Assembly (NCBI GenBank): GCA_028278525.1 | Contig: JANQEE010000050.1 | Location: 46,079 to 110,078 of the forward strand | Source: Minwuiaceae bacterium | Lineage (GTDB): Bacteria; Pseudomonadota; Alphaproteobacteria; Minwuiales; Minwuiaceae | Length of the DNA: 64,000 bases | Direction of reading: 5' to 3' | Shown: in pieces, positions 7,806 to 16,729 of the stretch | How positions within the stretch are numbered: position 1 is the stretch's first letter | Layout: every line of letters starts with the position of its first letter | The notes under the pieces: generated by a model | The model's input: the letters and a program-made list of their open reading frames with translations, nothing else | Told to the model about the DNA's origin: nothing | Databases searched by the model: none | Position numbers and translations under genes: made by a program

Positions 7806-9149
7806 CTATGCCAGGCCGCAGGCCTTGGCGAACAGCTCGATCGGATGATAGGCGCGGTCGGGCACCTTCGCGTCCTCGCCGGCCAACCGCTCCATGCCCT
7901 GCAGAATGTGCATCCCGGCCAGTGGGCATTCGGAAGCGACATAGGCGTTGCCCGCTTCCATCGCTTTGCGCGCCGGCGGGCGGCCGACTTTGATGGCCAC
8001 CTCGAAGAACTCTTTCTTCACGCCCCAGGACCCGCCATGGCCGGAACAACGCTCGATCACGTCCAAGTCGGTATCGGGGATCAGGCGCAGCATTTCCGCC
8101 GCCTTCTGGCCGACATTCTGGGCCCGTGCGTGGCAGGCGAGGTGCAGGCTGACACCGCCGGAAAGGGCGCCGACGCCGTCCGGCAGTCCATGCTTCTGGC
8201 CGATCTCGACGACATATTCTGTAACGTCGTAGGTCGCTTCGGCCAGCCGCTTGACCACCGCGTCGTCCGGCAGCAGCAAAGGCCATTCGAACTTCAGCAT
8301 CAGCGCGCAGGACGGCGTCAGGGCGACGACGTCGTAGCCCCGGTCGATCCAGCTTTGCATGTCGGCCGCAACCTTGCGGGCCCGGCCGGCGACGTCTTCC
8401 AAATCGCCCTGCTCCAGCTGCGGCATCCCGCAACAGGTCGGATAGGTGACTTCCGTCTCGACGCCGAGATGGGCGAGGACCCGGCGCGAGGCATCGCCGA
8501 TCTGGGGATTGTTGTAGTTGACGAAGCAGGTGGCGTAGAGCACCGCTTTGCGGCCATGGCCCGGCGCCGCCTGATTGGCCGTGACGCCGTCCGTTTCGGC
8601 CTGCTTCTCGAACGTCCTGCTATGGAATTCCGGCAATGCGGCTTCATGGTGGATCCCGCATACCTTTTCCATCGCCGGACGGGTGAGGCCGTTGCCGGTT
8701 TTCGTGGCCCAGTTCGCCAAGCCCGAAACCGCACCGGCCAGTTTGCCGTTACGGTCCGTCTCCGCAATCTGCCGGTCGAAGAACCTGGTGCCGTCGCGCT
8801 TCGCTTCCGCCGCGCGATGGCGCAGCATCAGGTGTGGAAAGTCGACCATAAACTCGTGCGGCGGCGTGTAGGGGCAGGTCGCCATGAAGCACATGTCGCA
8901 GAGGGTGCAGGCATCCACGACCGGTTTGAAACCGGCGCTGTCGACCGAATCCAGTTCGCCGGTTTCGGATTCGTCGATCAGGTCGAACAGGCGCGGAAAC
9001 GAGTCGCAGAGATTGAAGCACAGCCGGCAGCCGTGACAGACGTCGAAGACGCGCCTGAGCTCTTCGTCGATCTTTTCCGGATCGTAGAAATCCGGATCGT
9101 TCCAATTCAATGCATGCCGCACCGGCGCGGCAAGGCCCCCTTCGCGCAT
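7806..9149 (-). CDS. Heterodisulfide-reductase-like Fe-S protein with CCG domains
   Basis: A 447-aa cytosolic protein related to GlpC/HdrD. The N-terminus carries two ferredoxin-like Cys clusters: CHGCRLCFNLC (Cys 38, 41, 44, 48) and CTLCDMCFMATCP (Cys 81, 84, 87, 92), enough for two [4Fe-4S] clusters. Two Cys-rich CCG modules follow. The first is about residues 206-242 (ending TCCGMP). The second is about 339-373, where the canonical CCG is CSGHGG. There is no FAD or glycerol-phosphate domain. It is 29 bp upstream of the DUF3501 gene and downstream of rubrerythrin; the likely job is passing electrons to or from rubrerythrin, but the partner and substrate are not known. Confidence 0.88.
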   Translation of the reverse strand: MREGGLAAPVRHALNWNDPDFYDPEKIDEELRRVFDVCHGCRLCFNLCDSFPRLFDLIDESETGELDSVDSAGFKPVVDACTLCDMCFMATCPYTPPHEFMVDFPHLMLRHRAAEAKRDGTRFFDRQIAETDRNGKLAGAVSGLANWATKTGNGLTRPAMEKVCGIHHEAALPEFHSRTFEKQAETDGVTANQAAPGHGRKAVLYATCFVNYNNPQIGDASRRVLAHLGVETEVTYPTCCGMPQLEQGDLEDVAGRARKVAADMQSWIDRGYDVVALTPSCALMLKFEWPLLLPDDAVVKRLAEATYDVTEYVVEIGQKHGLPDGVGALSGGVSLHLACHARAQNVGQKAAEMLRLIPDTDLDVIERCSGHGGSWGVKKEFFEVAIKVGRPPARKAMEAGNAYVASECPLAGMHILQGMERLAGEDAKVPDRAYHPIELFAKACGLA

Positions 9150-9276
9150 TACTCAACCCCTCAACGTGGTCACGCACAAAACGCGCGCAAGTGTTGCAAA
9201 TTGTCGCGATAAACCAGCGCGTGGGCCGGGCGAACCCGGCCCACGACCAACGACTGCCTGTGCCGGCGAAAACCGG

Positions 9277-9696
9277 TCAGCCGAGCGTTTCGAGCGCCTT
9301 TTGAAAACGGCCGGCGTGGCTTTTTTCGGCTTTGGCCAGGGTTTCGAACCAGTCGGCGATCTCGTCGAAGCCCTCTTCCCGGGCGGTCCGCGCCATGCCG
9401 GGATACATGTCGGTGTATTCGTGGGTCTCGCCCGCGATCGCGGCCTTCAGGTTCAGGTCGGTGGTGCCGATCGGTTCCCCGGTCGCCGGATCGCCGGTCT
9501 CTTCCAGGAACTTCAGATGGCCGTGCGCGTGGCCCGTTTCGCCTTCCGCTGTGGAACGGAAAACCGAGCTCACGTCGTTGAAACCTTCCACATCCGCCTT
9601 CTGGGCGAAGTAGAGATAGCGGCGGTTCGCCTGGGATTCGCCAGCAAACGCGTCCTTTAAATTCTGTTCGGTGTTGGTGCCTTTCAAAGCCGGCAT
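9277..9696 (-). CDS. Rubrerythrin-type diiron protein without rubredoxin domain
   Basis: A 139-aa ferritin-like four-helix protein. The diiron ligands are visible: the Glu of [11 protein letters not shown] (helix 1), [10 protein letters not shown] (ExxH, helix 2), [12 protein letters not shown] (helix 3) and [11 protein letters not shown] (ExxH, helix 4). It ends after the fourth helix, so the C-terminal rubredoxin domain of classical rubrerythrin is missing; electrons must come from another protein, plausibly the Fe-S protein encoded next. Members reduce hydrogen peroxide. AGGAGG precedes the ATG, and a good promoter lies about 80 bp upstream. First gene of the operon. Confidence 0.92.
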   Translation of the reverse strand: MPALKGTNTEQNLKDAFAGESQANRRYLYFAQKADVEGFNDVSSVFRSTAEGETGHAHGHLKFLEETGDPATGEPIGTTDLNLKAAIAGETHEYTDMYPGMARTAREEGFDEIADWFETLAKAEKSHAGRFQKALETLG

Positions 9697-9771
9697 CGCG
9701 TCCTCCTCAATGTCAGCGCTTTGTCAGAATGACGGTATAGGTCCTCCAGCGGCGAACGCCGCATAACCGTC

Positions 9772-9819
9772 AATATACGCCGCCCGTCGCATTCGTCAAC
9801 GGATTAGAATCCTTCCAGG
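9772..9819 (-). promoter_or_regulatory. Rubrerythrin operon promoter with upstream Irr-box-like site
   Basis: Read on the minus strand, TTGACG (9794-9799) and TATATT (9772-9777) are separated by 16 bp, the best sigma70-type promoter in the window. Four bases upstream of the -35 lies ATTAGAATCCTTCCAGG (9803-9819, plus-strand reading), which resembles the Irr iron-control element TTTAGAA-N3-TTCTAAA. One half matches 6 of 7 bases; the other is weaker. irr itself is the next gene upstream. Regulation by Irr is an inference. Confidence 0.6.
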
Positions 9820-9881
9820 GTGATTTTTAACCTATCGGATTGTATGAAGAAAAATACGGCAGCCGAGACGGCTCCGTCGGA

Positions 9882-10298
9882 TCAGGTCGATTTCAGCCTG
9901 ATAACCACGTCAACCCGGCTGATCGCGCTGCCCTCCGGCGTCTCCGGCATCTTCGCCATCGCCACGGCATCGCCGGGAATATCGTCCAGCACGCCGGAGT
10001 CTTCGTGGAAAAAGTGGTGGTGATCGTTGGTATTGGTATCGAAGTACGACTTGCCGGGATCGACCACGACTTCCCGCAGCAGGCCGGCCTCGGTAAACTG
10101 ATGCAGGGCGTTGTAGACCGTCGCCAGCGAAACCCTGACGCCGGCCTCGACAGCCTCGCCATGCAGCTTCTCGGCCGTGACGTGACGGTCGCCGCCGTCG
10201 AACAACAGCCGGCCAAGCGCCAACCGCTGACGGGTGGGCCGCAGCCCGACCGCGCGAAGCCGTTGAATGGTTCCAGTGTAGGGTCTAACAGTACTCAT
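9882..10298 (-). CDS. irr: Irr, Fur-family iron/heme-responsive regulator
   Basis: A 138-aa Fur-superfamily repressor/activator of the Irr subgroup, which in alphaproteobacteria controls iron and heme genes and is destabilised by heme. The winged helix contains GLRPTRQRLALGRLLF and the recognition helix VSLATVYNALHQFTEAGLL. The Irr hallmark is the His cluster HHHFF (His 93-95) in place of the usual Fur metal site, and there are no C-terminal CxxC zinc pairs. It is divergent from fabA, the usual neighbour in rhizobia and relatives, with an Irr-box-like palindrome in between. Confidence 0.92.
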   Translation of the reverse strand: MSTVRPYTGTIQRLRAVGLRPTRQRLALGRLLFDGGDRHVTAEKLHGEAVEAGVRVSLATVYNALHQFTEAGLLREVVVDPGKSYFDTNTNDHHHFFHEDSGVLDDIPGDAVAMAKMPETPEGSAISRVDVVIRLKST

Positions 10299-10362
10299 GC
10301 CATACCAATATAGAACGTCAGTATCCCGAATTTAACCCCTGCGGCCATCTTCTACAAAGTTT

Positions 10363-10379
10363 TTTTGAATCATTCAAAA
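10363..10379. promoter_or_regulatory. 17-bp perfect palindrome in the irr-fabA spacer, candidate Irr box
   Basis: TTTTGAATCATTCAAAA is symmetric around the central C. It matches the Irr element TTTAGAA-N3-TTCTAAA at every position except one symmetric base in each half. It lies 65 bp upstream of irr and overlaps a possible irr -35 (TTGAAT on the minus strand), so autoregulation of irr is the simplest reading. It is also about 180 bp before fabA. Confidence 0.6.
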
Positions 10380-10386
10380 GCAATGA

Positions 10387-10451
10387 AATTTCGTTGTAAC
10401 CATCGAAATTGGTTAAGAAATGTTTCAGGGATTCATGCAATTTGATTATAG
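10387..10451 (+). promoter_or_regulatory. fabA promoter region with a second inverted repeat
   Basis: AATTTCG (10387-10393) and CGAAATT (10404-10410) form an inverted repeat with a 10-bp spacer. Just downstream, TTTCAG (10423-10428) and TTATAG (10446-10451) with a 17-bp spacer make a plausible fabA promoter. The repeat lies immediately upstream of the -35 and could bind a fatty-acid or iron regulator. No regulator can be assigned. Confidence 0.4.
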
Positions 10452-10545
10452 TGAGCGCCAAATGGACGCCATGCGGCCACCAGTAATCAAACCTCCCAAC
10501 AGGGACAGACGGCGGCGTATTTCGGGCGGGAAAGGGTAACAAGAC

Positions 10546-11064
10546 GTGGTCGAACAGAAATCCAGTTACAGTTATGAAGACCTGTTGAAATGCGCCCGAG
10601 GTGAGCTTTTCGGTCCCGGCAACGCACGGCTGCCGCTGCCGCCGATGCTGATGCTGGACCGGATCGTGAAAATCTCCAAAACCGGCGGCGCGTACGACAA
10701 AGGCGAGGTCGAGGCCGAGTTCGACATCAAGCCCGACCTTTGGTTCTTCAAGTGCCATTTCGAGTCCGACCCCGTGATGCCCGGTTGCCTGGGCCTGGAC
10801 GCGATGTGGCAGTTGCTCGGGTTTTTCCTCGGCTGGCTGGGCCTGCCGGGCAAGGGCAGGGCGATCAGCGTCGGCGAGGTCAAACTGTCGGGCGAGGTGC
10901 TGACGGTGGCGAAAAAGGCCAGCTTCCACCTCAGCGTCAAGCGGACCATCGCGCGCAAGCTGATTCTCGGCATCGCCGACGGAATTATGAAAGTCGACGG
11001 CGAACAGGTTTACGAGGTGAAAGACCTCCGGGCCGGCCTGTTCGTGCCGTCCAGTTCTGCGTGA
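10546..11064 (+). CDS. fabA: 3-hydroxydecanoyl-ACP dehydratase/isomerase
   Basis: Dehydrates 3-hydroxyacyl-ACP and isomerises trans-2 to cis-3-decenoyl-ACP, the branch point for unsaturated fatty acids (type II system, cytosol). The 172-aa protein is of normal length. The active-site His is in [20 protein letters not shown], with the catalytic Asp in the following [11 protein letters not shown]. The start codon is GTG at 10546, with AAAGGG about 10 bp upstream. fabB follows within 10 bp, so fabA-fabB form one transcript, probably with fabI. Confidence 0.96.
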   Translation: MVEQKSSYSYEDLLKCARGELFGPGNARLPLPPMLMLDRIVKISKTGGAYDKGEVEAEFDIKPDLWFFKCHFESDPVMPGCLGLDAMWQLLGFFLGWLGLPGKGRAISVGEVKLSGEVLTVAKKASFHLSVKRTIARKLILGIADGIMKVDGEQVYEVKDLRAGLFVPSSSA

Positions 11065-11074
11065 CAAGACCGCT

Positions 11075-12295
11075 ATGAAACGGGTCGCCGTCACCGGTAT
11101 GGGGATCGTCTCCCCGATCGGCAACAACAAAGCGGAAGTGGTCGACTCGCTGCGGGCCGGCCGGTCCGGCATCGAACTCTGCGAGGAATATCGCGACCGC
11201 GGATTCCGCAGCCATATTCACGGATCGATCAATATCGACCTGAACGAGCAGATCGACCGCAAGCTGCGTCGCTTCATGGGCGACGGCGCGGCCTACAACT
11301 ACGTCGCCATGTCCGAGGCTATCGAGCATGCCGGCCTGGAAGAAAGCGACATCTCGAACGAAAGGACCGGTCTGGTCATGGGGTCCGGCGGTCCGTCGAC
11401 ATCCAACCAGATCGAAGCCGCCGATATCGCGCGGGAGAAGGGCGTCAAGCGGATCGGGCCGTACATGGTGCCGCGCTGCATGTCGAGCACCAACTCCGCC
11501 AACCTGTCGACCGCGTTCAAGATCAAGGGCCTCAGCTATTCCATCAGTTCGGCCTGTTCGACCAGCGCGCATTGCATCGGCAACGGCGGCGAACTGATTC
11601 AGCTCGGCAAGCAGGACATTGTCTTCGCCGGCGGCGGCGAAGAGCTGCACTGGACTCTGACCATGCTGTTCGACGCCATGGGCGCGCTGTCCAGCAAGTA
11701 CAACGATACGCCGGAACGCGCGTCGCGCGCCTACGACGCCAACCGTGACGGTTTCGTCATTGCCGGCGGCGGCGGGGTTGTCGTTCTGGAAGAAATGGAG
11801 CACGCCAAAGCCCGGGGCGCCACGATCTACGCGGAACTGATCGGCTACGGCGCGACATCGGACGGCGCCGACATGGTCGCGCCGTCGGGCGAAGGCGGCG
11901 TCCGCTGCATGAAGATGGCACGGCAAAGCATCGGCGACACCAGGGTCGATTACGTCAATGCGCACGGCACCTCGACCCCGGTCGGCGACATCATCGAACT
12001 GGAATCGGTGCAGGAAGTATTCGGCAACGACATGCCATGGGTAAACTCCACCAAGTCGCTGACCGGCCACAGCCAGGGCGCGGCCGGCGTGCACGAGTGC
12101 ATCTATTCCCTGTTGATGCTGGAAAACGACTTCCTCTGCGAATCGGTCAACATTGAGGATCTTGACCCGGGCGCGGAGGGCATGCCTTTGGTGCGCGAGC
12201 GTATCGACAATGCCGGTCTTAATTGCGTGATGTCCAACTCGTTCGGGTTCGGCGGCACCAACGCCAGCCTGATCTTCAAGAAACACCAGCCTTAA
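11075..12295 (+). CDS. fabB: 3-oxoacyl-ACP synthase I (beta-ketoacyl-ACP synthase)
   Basis: Condensing enzyme that elongates the cis-unsaturated acyl-ACP made by FabA. The 406-aa protein has the active-site Cys in [16 protein letters not shown], the two catalytic His residues in [11 protein letters not shown] and TGHSQGAAG, and the C-terminal GFGGTNASL. The ATG is 11 bp after the fabA stop. The fabA-fabB pair is the standard gene set for anaerobic-type unsaturated fatty acid synthesis. Confidence 0.96.
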   Translation: MKRVAVTGMGIVSPIGNNKAEVVDSLRAGRSGIELCEEYRDRGFRSHIHGSINIDLNEQIDRKLRRFMGDGAAYNYVAMSEAIEHAGLEESDISNERTGLVMGSGGPSTSNQIEAADIAREKGVKRIGPYMVPRCMSSTNSANLSTAFKIKGLSYSISSACSTSAHCIGNGGELIQLGKQDIVFAGGGEELHWTLTMLFDAMGALSSKYNDTPERASRAYDANRDGFVIAGGGGVVVLEEMEHAKARGATIYAELIGYGATSDGADMVAPSGEGGVRCMKMARQSIGDTRVDYVNAHGTSTPVGDIIELESVQEVFGNDMPWVNSTKSLTGHSQGAAGVHECIYSLLMLENDFLCESVNIEDLDPGAEGMPLVRERIDNAGLNCVMSNSFGFGGTNASLIFKKHQP

Positions 12296-12374
12296 CCGCT
12301 TCGGCGGCGGGTCGCGACATGTCACTCCAGGGACTTCGACCGCCACCGGTCAAAGCGGCGAGAGAACAAAAAAT

Positions 12375-13190
12375 ATGACGTCAAATCAAGGCCTTATGGC
12401 CGGCAAGAAAGGTTTGGTCATGGGCATCGCCAATGACCACTCGATTGCCTGGGGTATCGCCAAAACCCTGCATCAGCACGGCGCCGACATGGCGTTCACC
12501 TATCAGGGCGAGGCATTCGGAAAACGGGTCCGTCCGCTGGCCGAACAGGTCGGCTCCGACATGGTGCTGTCCTGCGAGGTGGAGGACCCGGCCAGCGTGC
12601 AACAGGTCTTCGACACGATCGCCAAAGACTGGGGCCGGCTCGACTTCGTGGTCCACGCCATCGCCTATTCCGACAAAGCGGAACTGAAGGGCCGCTATGT
12701 CGACACCACCAAGGATAATTTCCAGCGCACCATGCGCATCTCCTGTTTCTCCTTCACTGAAGTGGCGCGCCGCGCCGCGCCGTTGATGGACCGGGGCGGC
12801 AGCCTGCTGACGCTGACGTTCTCGGGCTCCAGCCGGGTGATGCCGAGCTATAACGTCATGGGTGTCGCCAAGGCGGCGTTGGAGGCGAGCGTCCGGTACC
12901 TTGCGGTCGACCTGGGCGGCGACGGCATCCGGGTGAACGCGCTGTCGGCCGGACCGATGCGGACACTCGCCGGCGCGGCCATCGGCGACGGCCGCTACGT
13001 CTATAACTACACCCGGGATCATTCGCCGCTACAGCGCAACATCACCCAGGACGATGTTGGTGGCGCCAGCCTGTATCTGTTGAGCGACCTGTCGCGCGGG
13101 GTCACCGGCGAGGTGCACCACGTCGACAGCGGCTACAACGTGATCGGCATGATCAATCCCAACGCCGTAGGCAAGGACAGCGACGCCTGA
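12375..13190 (+). CDS. fabI: Enoyl-ACP reductase (NADH)
   Basis: Reduces trans-2-enoyl-ACP in the last step of each elongation cycle; target class of triclosan. The 271-aa SDR-fold protein has the variant cofactor loop GKKGLVMGIANDHSIAWGIA (about residues 12-31), characteristic of FabI rather than FabG, and the catalytic Tyr-x6-Lys in YNVMGVAKAALEAS. The ATG follows GGCGAGAG. It is 79 bp after fabB on the same strand and is followed by a strong terminator, so fabA-fabB-fabI is likely one unit. Confidence 0.96.
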   Translation: MTSNQGLMAGKKGLVMGIANDHSIAWGIAKTLHQHGADMAFTYQGEAFGKRVRPLAEQVGSDMVLSCEVEDPASVQQVFDTIAKDWGRLDFVVHAIAYSDKAELKGRYVDTTKDNFQRTMRISCFSFTEVARRAAPLMDRGGSLLTLTFSGSSRVMPSYNVMGVAKAALEASVRYLAVDLGGDGIRVNALSAGPMRTLAGAAIGDGRYVYNYTRDHSPLQRNITQDDVGGASLYLLSDLSRGVTGEVHHVDSGYNVIGMINPNAVGKDSDA

Positions 13191-13223
13191 TCGCCGCACG
13201 GACTTAAGCATCAGCGCATAAAA

Positions 13224-13247
13224 AAGGCGGCCCCGAAGGGCCGCCTT
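13224..13247. terminator. Bidirectional intrinsic terminator between fabI and pnp
   Basis: A 10-bp perfect stem AAGGCGGCCC-CGAA-GGGCCGCCTT with an A run before it and GATTTT after it, placed exactly between the convergent fabI (+) and pnp (-) genes. It has the form of a classic two-way rho-independent terminator. Confidence 0.9.
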
Positions 13248-13269
13248 GATTTTAGAACCGGCTCCGTCG

Positions 13270-15387
13270 TCAGGCGCTGGCTTCGTCGCGGACGATCTCC
13301 TCGCCCGTCTCCTGGTTCACGGCGCGCATCGACAGGCGGACCTTGCCGCGGTCGTCGATGCCCAGAACCTTGACCGAGACCTGATCGCCCTCGTTGACGA
13401 CATCGCTCACCTGCTTGGTGCGCTGCGCCGCCAGTTCCGAGATATGGACCAGACCGTCACGGGCGCCGAAGAAGTTCACGAAAGCGCCGAAGTCGACCAC
13501 TTTCACGACCTTGCCCTTGTAGATCTCGCCGACCTCCGGTTCGGCGACGATCGACTTGATCCAGTTGACCGCGGCGTCCGAGGCTTCGGTCGAGGTCGCG
13601 GCCACCTTGACGGTGCCGTCGTCCTCGATATCGATCTTGGTGCCGGTCTCCTCGCAGATTTCCCGGATGACCTTGCCGCCGGTGCCGATGATGTCGCGGA
13701 TCTTGTCCTTCGGTATCGTCAGCGTGACGATCCGCGGCGCGGTATCCTTCACATCCTCGCGGCTGTGGTCGAGCGCCTTGGCCATTTCGCCCAGGATATG
13801 CATGCGGCCGTCACGCGCCTGGGTGAGCGCGACCTGCATGATCTCCTCGGTGATCCCGGTGATCTTGATGTCCATCTGCAACGACGTGATGCCCTGGTCG
13901 CTGCCGGCGACCTTGAAGTCCATGTCGCCCAGATGATCCTCGTCACCCAGGATATCGGATAGTACCGCGAAGCGGTCGCCTTCCTTGATCAGGCCCATGG
14001 CAATGCCCGCCACCGGCCGCGCCAGAGGCACGCCGGCGTCCATCAGCGAGAGCGACGAACCGCAGACCGTCGCCATCGAGGACGAGCCGTTCGACTCGGT
14101 GATCTCCGAGACGATGCGGATCGTGTACGGGAATTCCTCTTTCGACGGCATCAGCGGATGGATCGCCCGCCAGGCGAGCTTGCCATGGCCGATTTCGCGC
14201 CGTCCCGGGCCAAGCCGGAAGCTGGTCTCGCCGACCGAATAGGGCGGGAAGTTATAGTGCAGCAGAAAGTGCTCGCGGTACTCGCCTTCCAGCGCGTCGA
14301 TGATCTGTTCGTCGGAGCCGGTGCCGAGCGTGGTCACCACCATGGCCTGGGTCTCACCGCGGGTGAACAGGGCCGCGCCGTGGGCGAGCGGCAGTGCGCC
14401 GACTTCGCATTCGATCTGACGAACCGTCTTGGTATCGCGGCCGTCGATCCGCATGCCGGTATCCAGGATCGCGGACCGGACGATGTCTTTCTCGAGCGAC
14501 TTGAGCAGCCCCGCGGCGGCGCCGGAATCCAGCTCCTCCTCGGCGATGGTCGCCAGGGCCTGGTCCTTGACGGCATTGACCTTGTTCTGCCGCTCCTGCT
14601 TGACCTGTTCCTTGTAGGCCTCGCGCAGGCCGCTTTCCGCCAGGGCGGCGACGCGCCCCTGCAGCGCCTCGTCCACCGCATCTTCCGGCAGCTCCCACGG
14701 GTCCTTGGCGGCTTCCTCGGCCAGTTCGATGATCGCGTCGATCACCTTCTGCATTTCCCGGTGGCCGAACATCACGGCGCCGAGCATCACGTCTTCGCTG
14801 AGCTCTTCGGCCTCGGATTCCACCATCAGCACGGCATCGGCCGTACCGGCAACCACCAGGTCCAGCTTGCTGTTCGGCAGTTCGTCCATGCGCGGGTTGA
14901 GAACGTATTCGCCGTCCACGTACCCGACTCGGCAACCGCCGATCGGCCCCAGGAAGGGCAGGCCGGAAATGGTCAGCGCCGCCGACGCGCCGACCATGGA
15001 AACGATATCCGGATCGTTTTCCATGTCATGCGCCAGCACGGTGCAGATAACCTGGGTTTCGTTGCGGAAGTTCTTCGCGAACAGCGGCCGGATCGGCCGG
15101 TCGATCAGGCGCGAGGTCAGCGTTTCCTTGTCGCTTGGCCGGCCTTCGCGCTTGAAAAAGCCGCCTGGGATTTTCCCGGCGGCGAAGGTCTTTTCCTGAT
15201 AGTTGACGGTCAGTGGGAAGAAATCGACGCCTTCCCGTGCATTTTTCTCGGCAACCGCCGTGCATAACACCGTCGTGTCGCCGTACTTCGCAATCACGGA
15301 GCCGTTGGCCTGACGGGCCACTTTTCCGGTCTCGAGAGTGAGCGTACGGCCGCCCCACTCTATTTCCTTCCGATGAATCTTAAACAT
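13270..15387 (-). CDS. pnp: Polyribonucleotide nucleotidyltransferase (PNPase)
   Basis: Phosphorolytic 3'-5' exoribonuclease of the RNA degradosome. The 705-aa product has two RNase PH cores (first from [13 protein letters not shown]; second around [17 protein letters not shown] and the [18 protein letters not shown] region), a KH domain ([17 protein letters not shown]) and a C-terminal S1 domain ([20 protein letters not shown]). The start was placed at the ATG at 15387, with GAAAGG upstream; an open 30-codon extension is not conserved. It is the last gene of the rimP-nusA-infB operon, preceded by rpsO and a spacer hairpin. Confidence 0.97.
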   Translation of the reverse strand: MFKIHRKEIEWGGRTLTLETGKVARQANGSVIAKYGDTTVLCTAVAEKNAREGVDFFPLTVNYQEKTFAAGKIPGGFFKREGRPSDKETLTSRLIDRPIRPLFAKNFRNETQVICTVLAHDMENDPDIVSMVGASAALTISGLPFLGPIGGCRVGYVDGEYVLNPRMDELPNSKLDLVVAGTADAVLMVESEAEELSEDVMLGAVMFGHREMQKVIDAIIELAEEAAKDPWELPEDAVDEALQGRVAALAESGLREAYKEQVKQERQNKVNAVKDQALATIAEEELDSGAAAGLLKSLEKDIVRSAILDTGMRIDGRDTKTVRQIECEVGALPLAHGAALFTRGETQAMVVTTLGTGSDEQIIDALEGEYREHFLLHYNFPPYSVGETSFRLGPGRREIGHGKLAWRAIHPLMPSKEEFPYTIRIVSEITESNGSSSMATVCGSSLSLMDAGVPLARPVAGIAMGLIKEGDRFAVLSDILGDEDHLGDMDFKVAGSDQGITSLQMDIKITGITEEIMQVALTQARDGRMHILGEMAKALDHSREDVKDTAPRIVTLTIPKDKIRDIIGTGGKVIREICEETGTKIDIEDDGTVKVAATSTEASDAAVNWIKSIVAEPEVGEIYKGKVVKVVDFGAFVNFFGARDGLVHISELAAQRTKQVSDVVNEGDQVSVKVLGIDDRGKVRLSMRAVNQETGEEIVRDEASA

Positions 15388-15472
15388 ATAGTCGCCTTTC
15401 ACATCCTTACGGGCCTGCCGCGCACCGTTTTGGCGCGCCTTCCTACCGGCCTTTGCCGTTCGCGGCAGCGCG

Positions 15473-15493
15473 GGCACGACTCACCGTCGTGCC
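15473..15493 (-). promoter_or_regulatory. Hairpin in the rpsO-pnp spacer
   Basis: GGCACGAC-TCACC-GTCGTGCC, a perfect 8-bp stem in the 160-bp spacer. In enterobacteria this spacer carries an RNase III-processed stem-loop and a terminator that govern pnp. The position is the same here; the function is inferred. Confidence 0.4.
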
Positions 15494-15547
15494 GGACCCA
15501 CAACCAGGGCCCGGGCGCGCAACCTCGGCCGGCTTCAGCCATCTGCT

Positions 15548-15817
15548 TTACCTGCGCAGGCCCAACCGCTTGATGAGCGCTTCGTAGCGCCCGCTGTCGT
15601 TGGTTTTGAGATAATCCAACAAACGACGCCGCTGGCTGACCATCTTCAGCAAGCCGCGGCGCGAGTGATTGTCCTTCTTGTGGGTTTGAAAATGCTCGGT
15701 CAGATTGGTGATCCGTTCGGTCAGGATCGCCACCTGCACTTCCGGGGAACCCGTATCGCCTTTGGTCTTGGCGAATTCGCCGATAAGTTCGGCCTTCCGC
15801 TCAGCAGTTATCGACAT
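15548..15817 (-). CDS. rpsO: 30S ribosomal protein S15
   Basis: The 89-aa primary rRNA-binding protein of the 30S platform. It has the family pattern: [50 protein letters not shown] and the C-terminal [12 protein letters not shown]. It starts 15 bp after the truB stop and leads into pnp, the universal truB-rpsO-pnp arrangement. Confidence 0.98.
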   Translation of the reverse strand: MSITAERKAELIGEFAKTKGDTGSPEVQVAILTERITNLTEHFQTHKKDNHSRRGLLKMVSQRRRLLDYLKTNDSGRYEALIKRLGLRR

Positions 15818-15832
15818 CTCTACATCCTAGTA

Positions 15833-16729
15833 TCAGAGATTGAACACACGTACCGGCTGAACGTCCTCGCCACACACCCTTGCGAGGGCGACGGGAACAT
15901 TCCCGCTCATGGCGCAGACCAGTCCGTCTCCGGCGTCGAGCACTCTCACTGCCTGGCCACATCGAAGTCGATGGGCTTGAACTCCGGTCACGGTCAGAGC
16001 CGGGATGTCGGCCAGCGCGGCCTCGACCGGTAGGAGAGGCTCAATTGGGGCCGTTGTATTGCACACCTCCGCCAGTTTATCCAGCGAAATTGCGGCGGCC
16101 TCCGGGAACGGCCCGACCCGGGTTCGACGCAGTTCCTCGATATGGCCGAGGCAGCCCAACGCCCGGCCCAGGTCGCGGGCCAGGCTGCGCATATAGGTGC
16201 CTTTGCCGCAATCGACCTCGAACACCGCCAGATCGGCATCGATGACCTCGACCAGCGCGAACCGGTCGACATGGACCGTTCGCACCGGCAGGTCCGGGGT
16301 TTCGCCCGCCCGCGCCAGATCGTAGGCCCGCTGCCCATCCACCTTGATGGCGGAATAGCTGGGCGGCAGTTGGTCGATATCGCCGACGAAATCGGCCAAA
16401 GCCTCGGTAATCGCGGCCTCGGTCGGACGGCCCGGCGCGGTTTCGATCACAGCGCCGGCGCGGTCGTCGGTATCGGTTTCCGCACCCCAGCGCACCGTGA
16501 AACGGTAGGATTTCGACGTATCGACCACGAAATTCATGCATTTGGTCGCCTCGCCCAGCGCCAGCGGCAGCACCCCGGTGGCGATCGGGTCCAGCGTTCC
16601 GGCATGGCCGGCCTTGGCCGCGCCGGTTATACGGCGCACCCGCGTGACAACATCGTTGGAGGTCATATCGGGAGATTTATCGATGATCAGCCAGCCGTTT
16701 ATCGGCCGGCCGCGGCGCTTACGCCCCAT
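15833..16729 (-). CDS. truB: tRNA pseudouridine(55) synthase
   Basis: Makes the universally conserved pseudouridine 55 in the T loop of tRNA. The 298-aa protein begins MGRKRRGRPINGWLIIDKS and has the catalytic Asp motif AGHAGTLDPIATGVLPLALGEATK (shown for position only: AGTLDPIATG about residue 40), then KSYRFTVRWGAETDTDDRAG and the C-terminal GTYMRSLARDLG. The start at 16729 was chosen over the longer frame because that extension is a shadow of rbfA. Its start overlaps the rbfA stop by 11 bp, so translation is coupled. Confidence 0.96.
   Translation of the reverse strand: MGRKRRGRPINGWLIIDKSPDMTSNDVVTRVRRITGAAKAGHAGTLDPIATGVLPLALGEATKCMNFVVDTSKSYRFTVRWGAETDTDDRAGAVIETAPGRPTEAAITEALADFVGDIDQLPPSYSAIKVDGQRAYDLARAGETPDLPVRTVHVDRFALVEVIDADLAVFEVDCGKGTYMRSLARDLGRALGCLGHIEELRRTRVGPFPEAAAISLDKLAEVCNTTAPIEPLLPVEAALADIPALTVTGVQAHRLRCGQAVRVLDAGDGLVCAMSGNVPVALARVCGEDVQPVRVFNL

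Noticed and set aside
7777..8433. N-terminal extension of the DUF3501 protein (416-aa frame)
   Set aside because: The extra residues are the Fe-S protein gene read in another frame; DUF3501 homology starts at 7776 with a good ribosome site.
14158..15267. 369-aa plus-strand ORF across pnp
   Set aside because: Antisense shadow of pnp; no start signal or family features.
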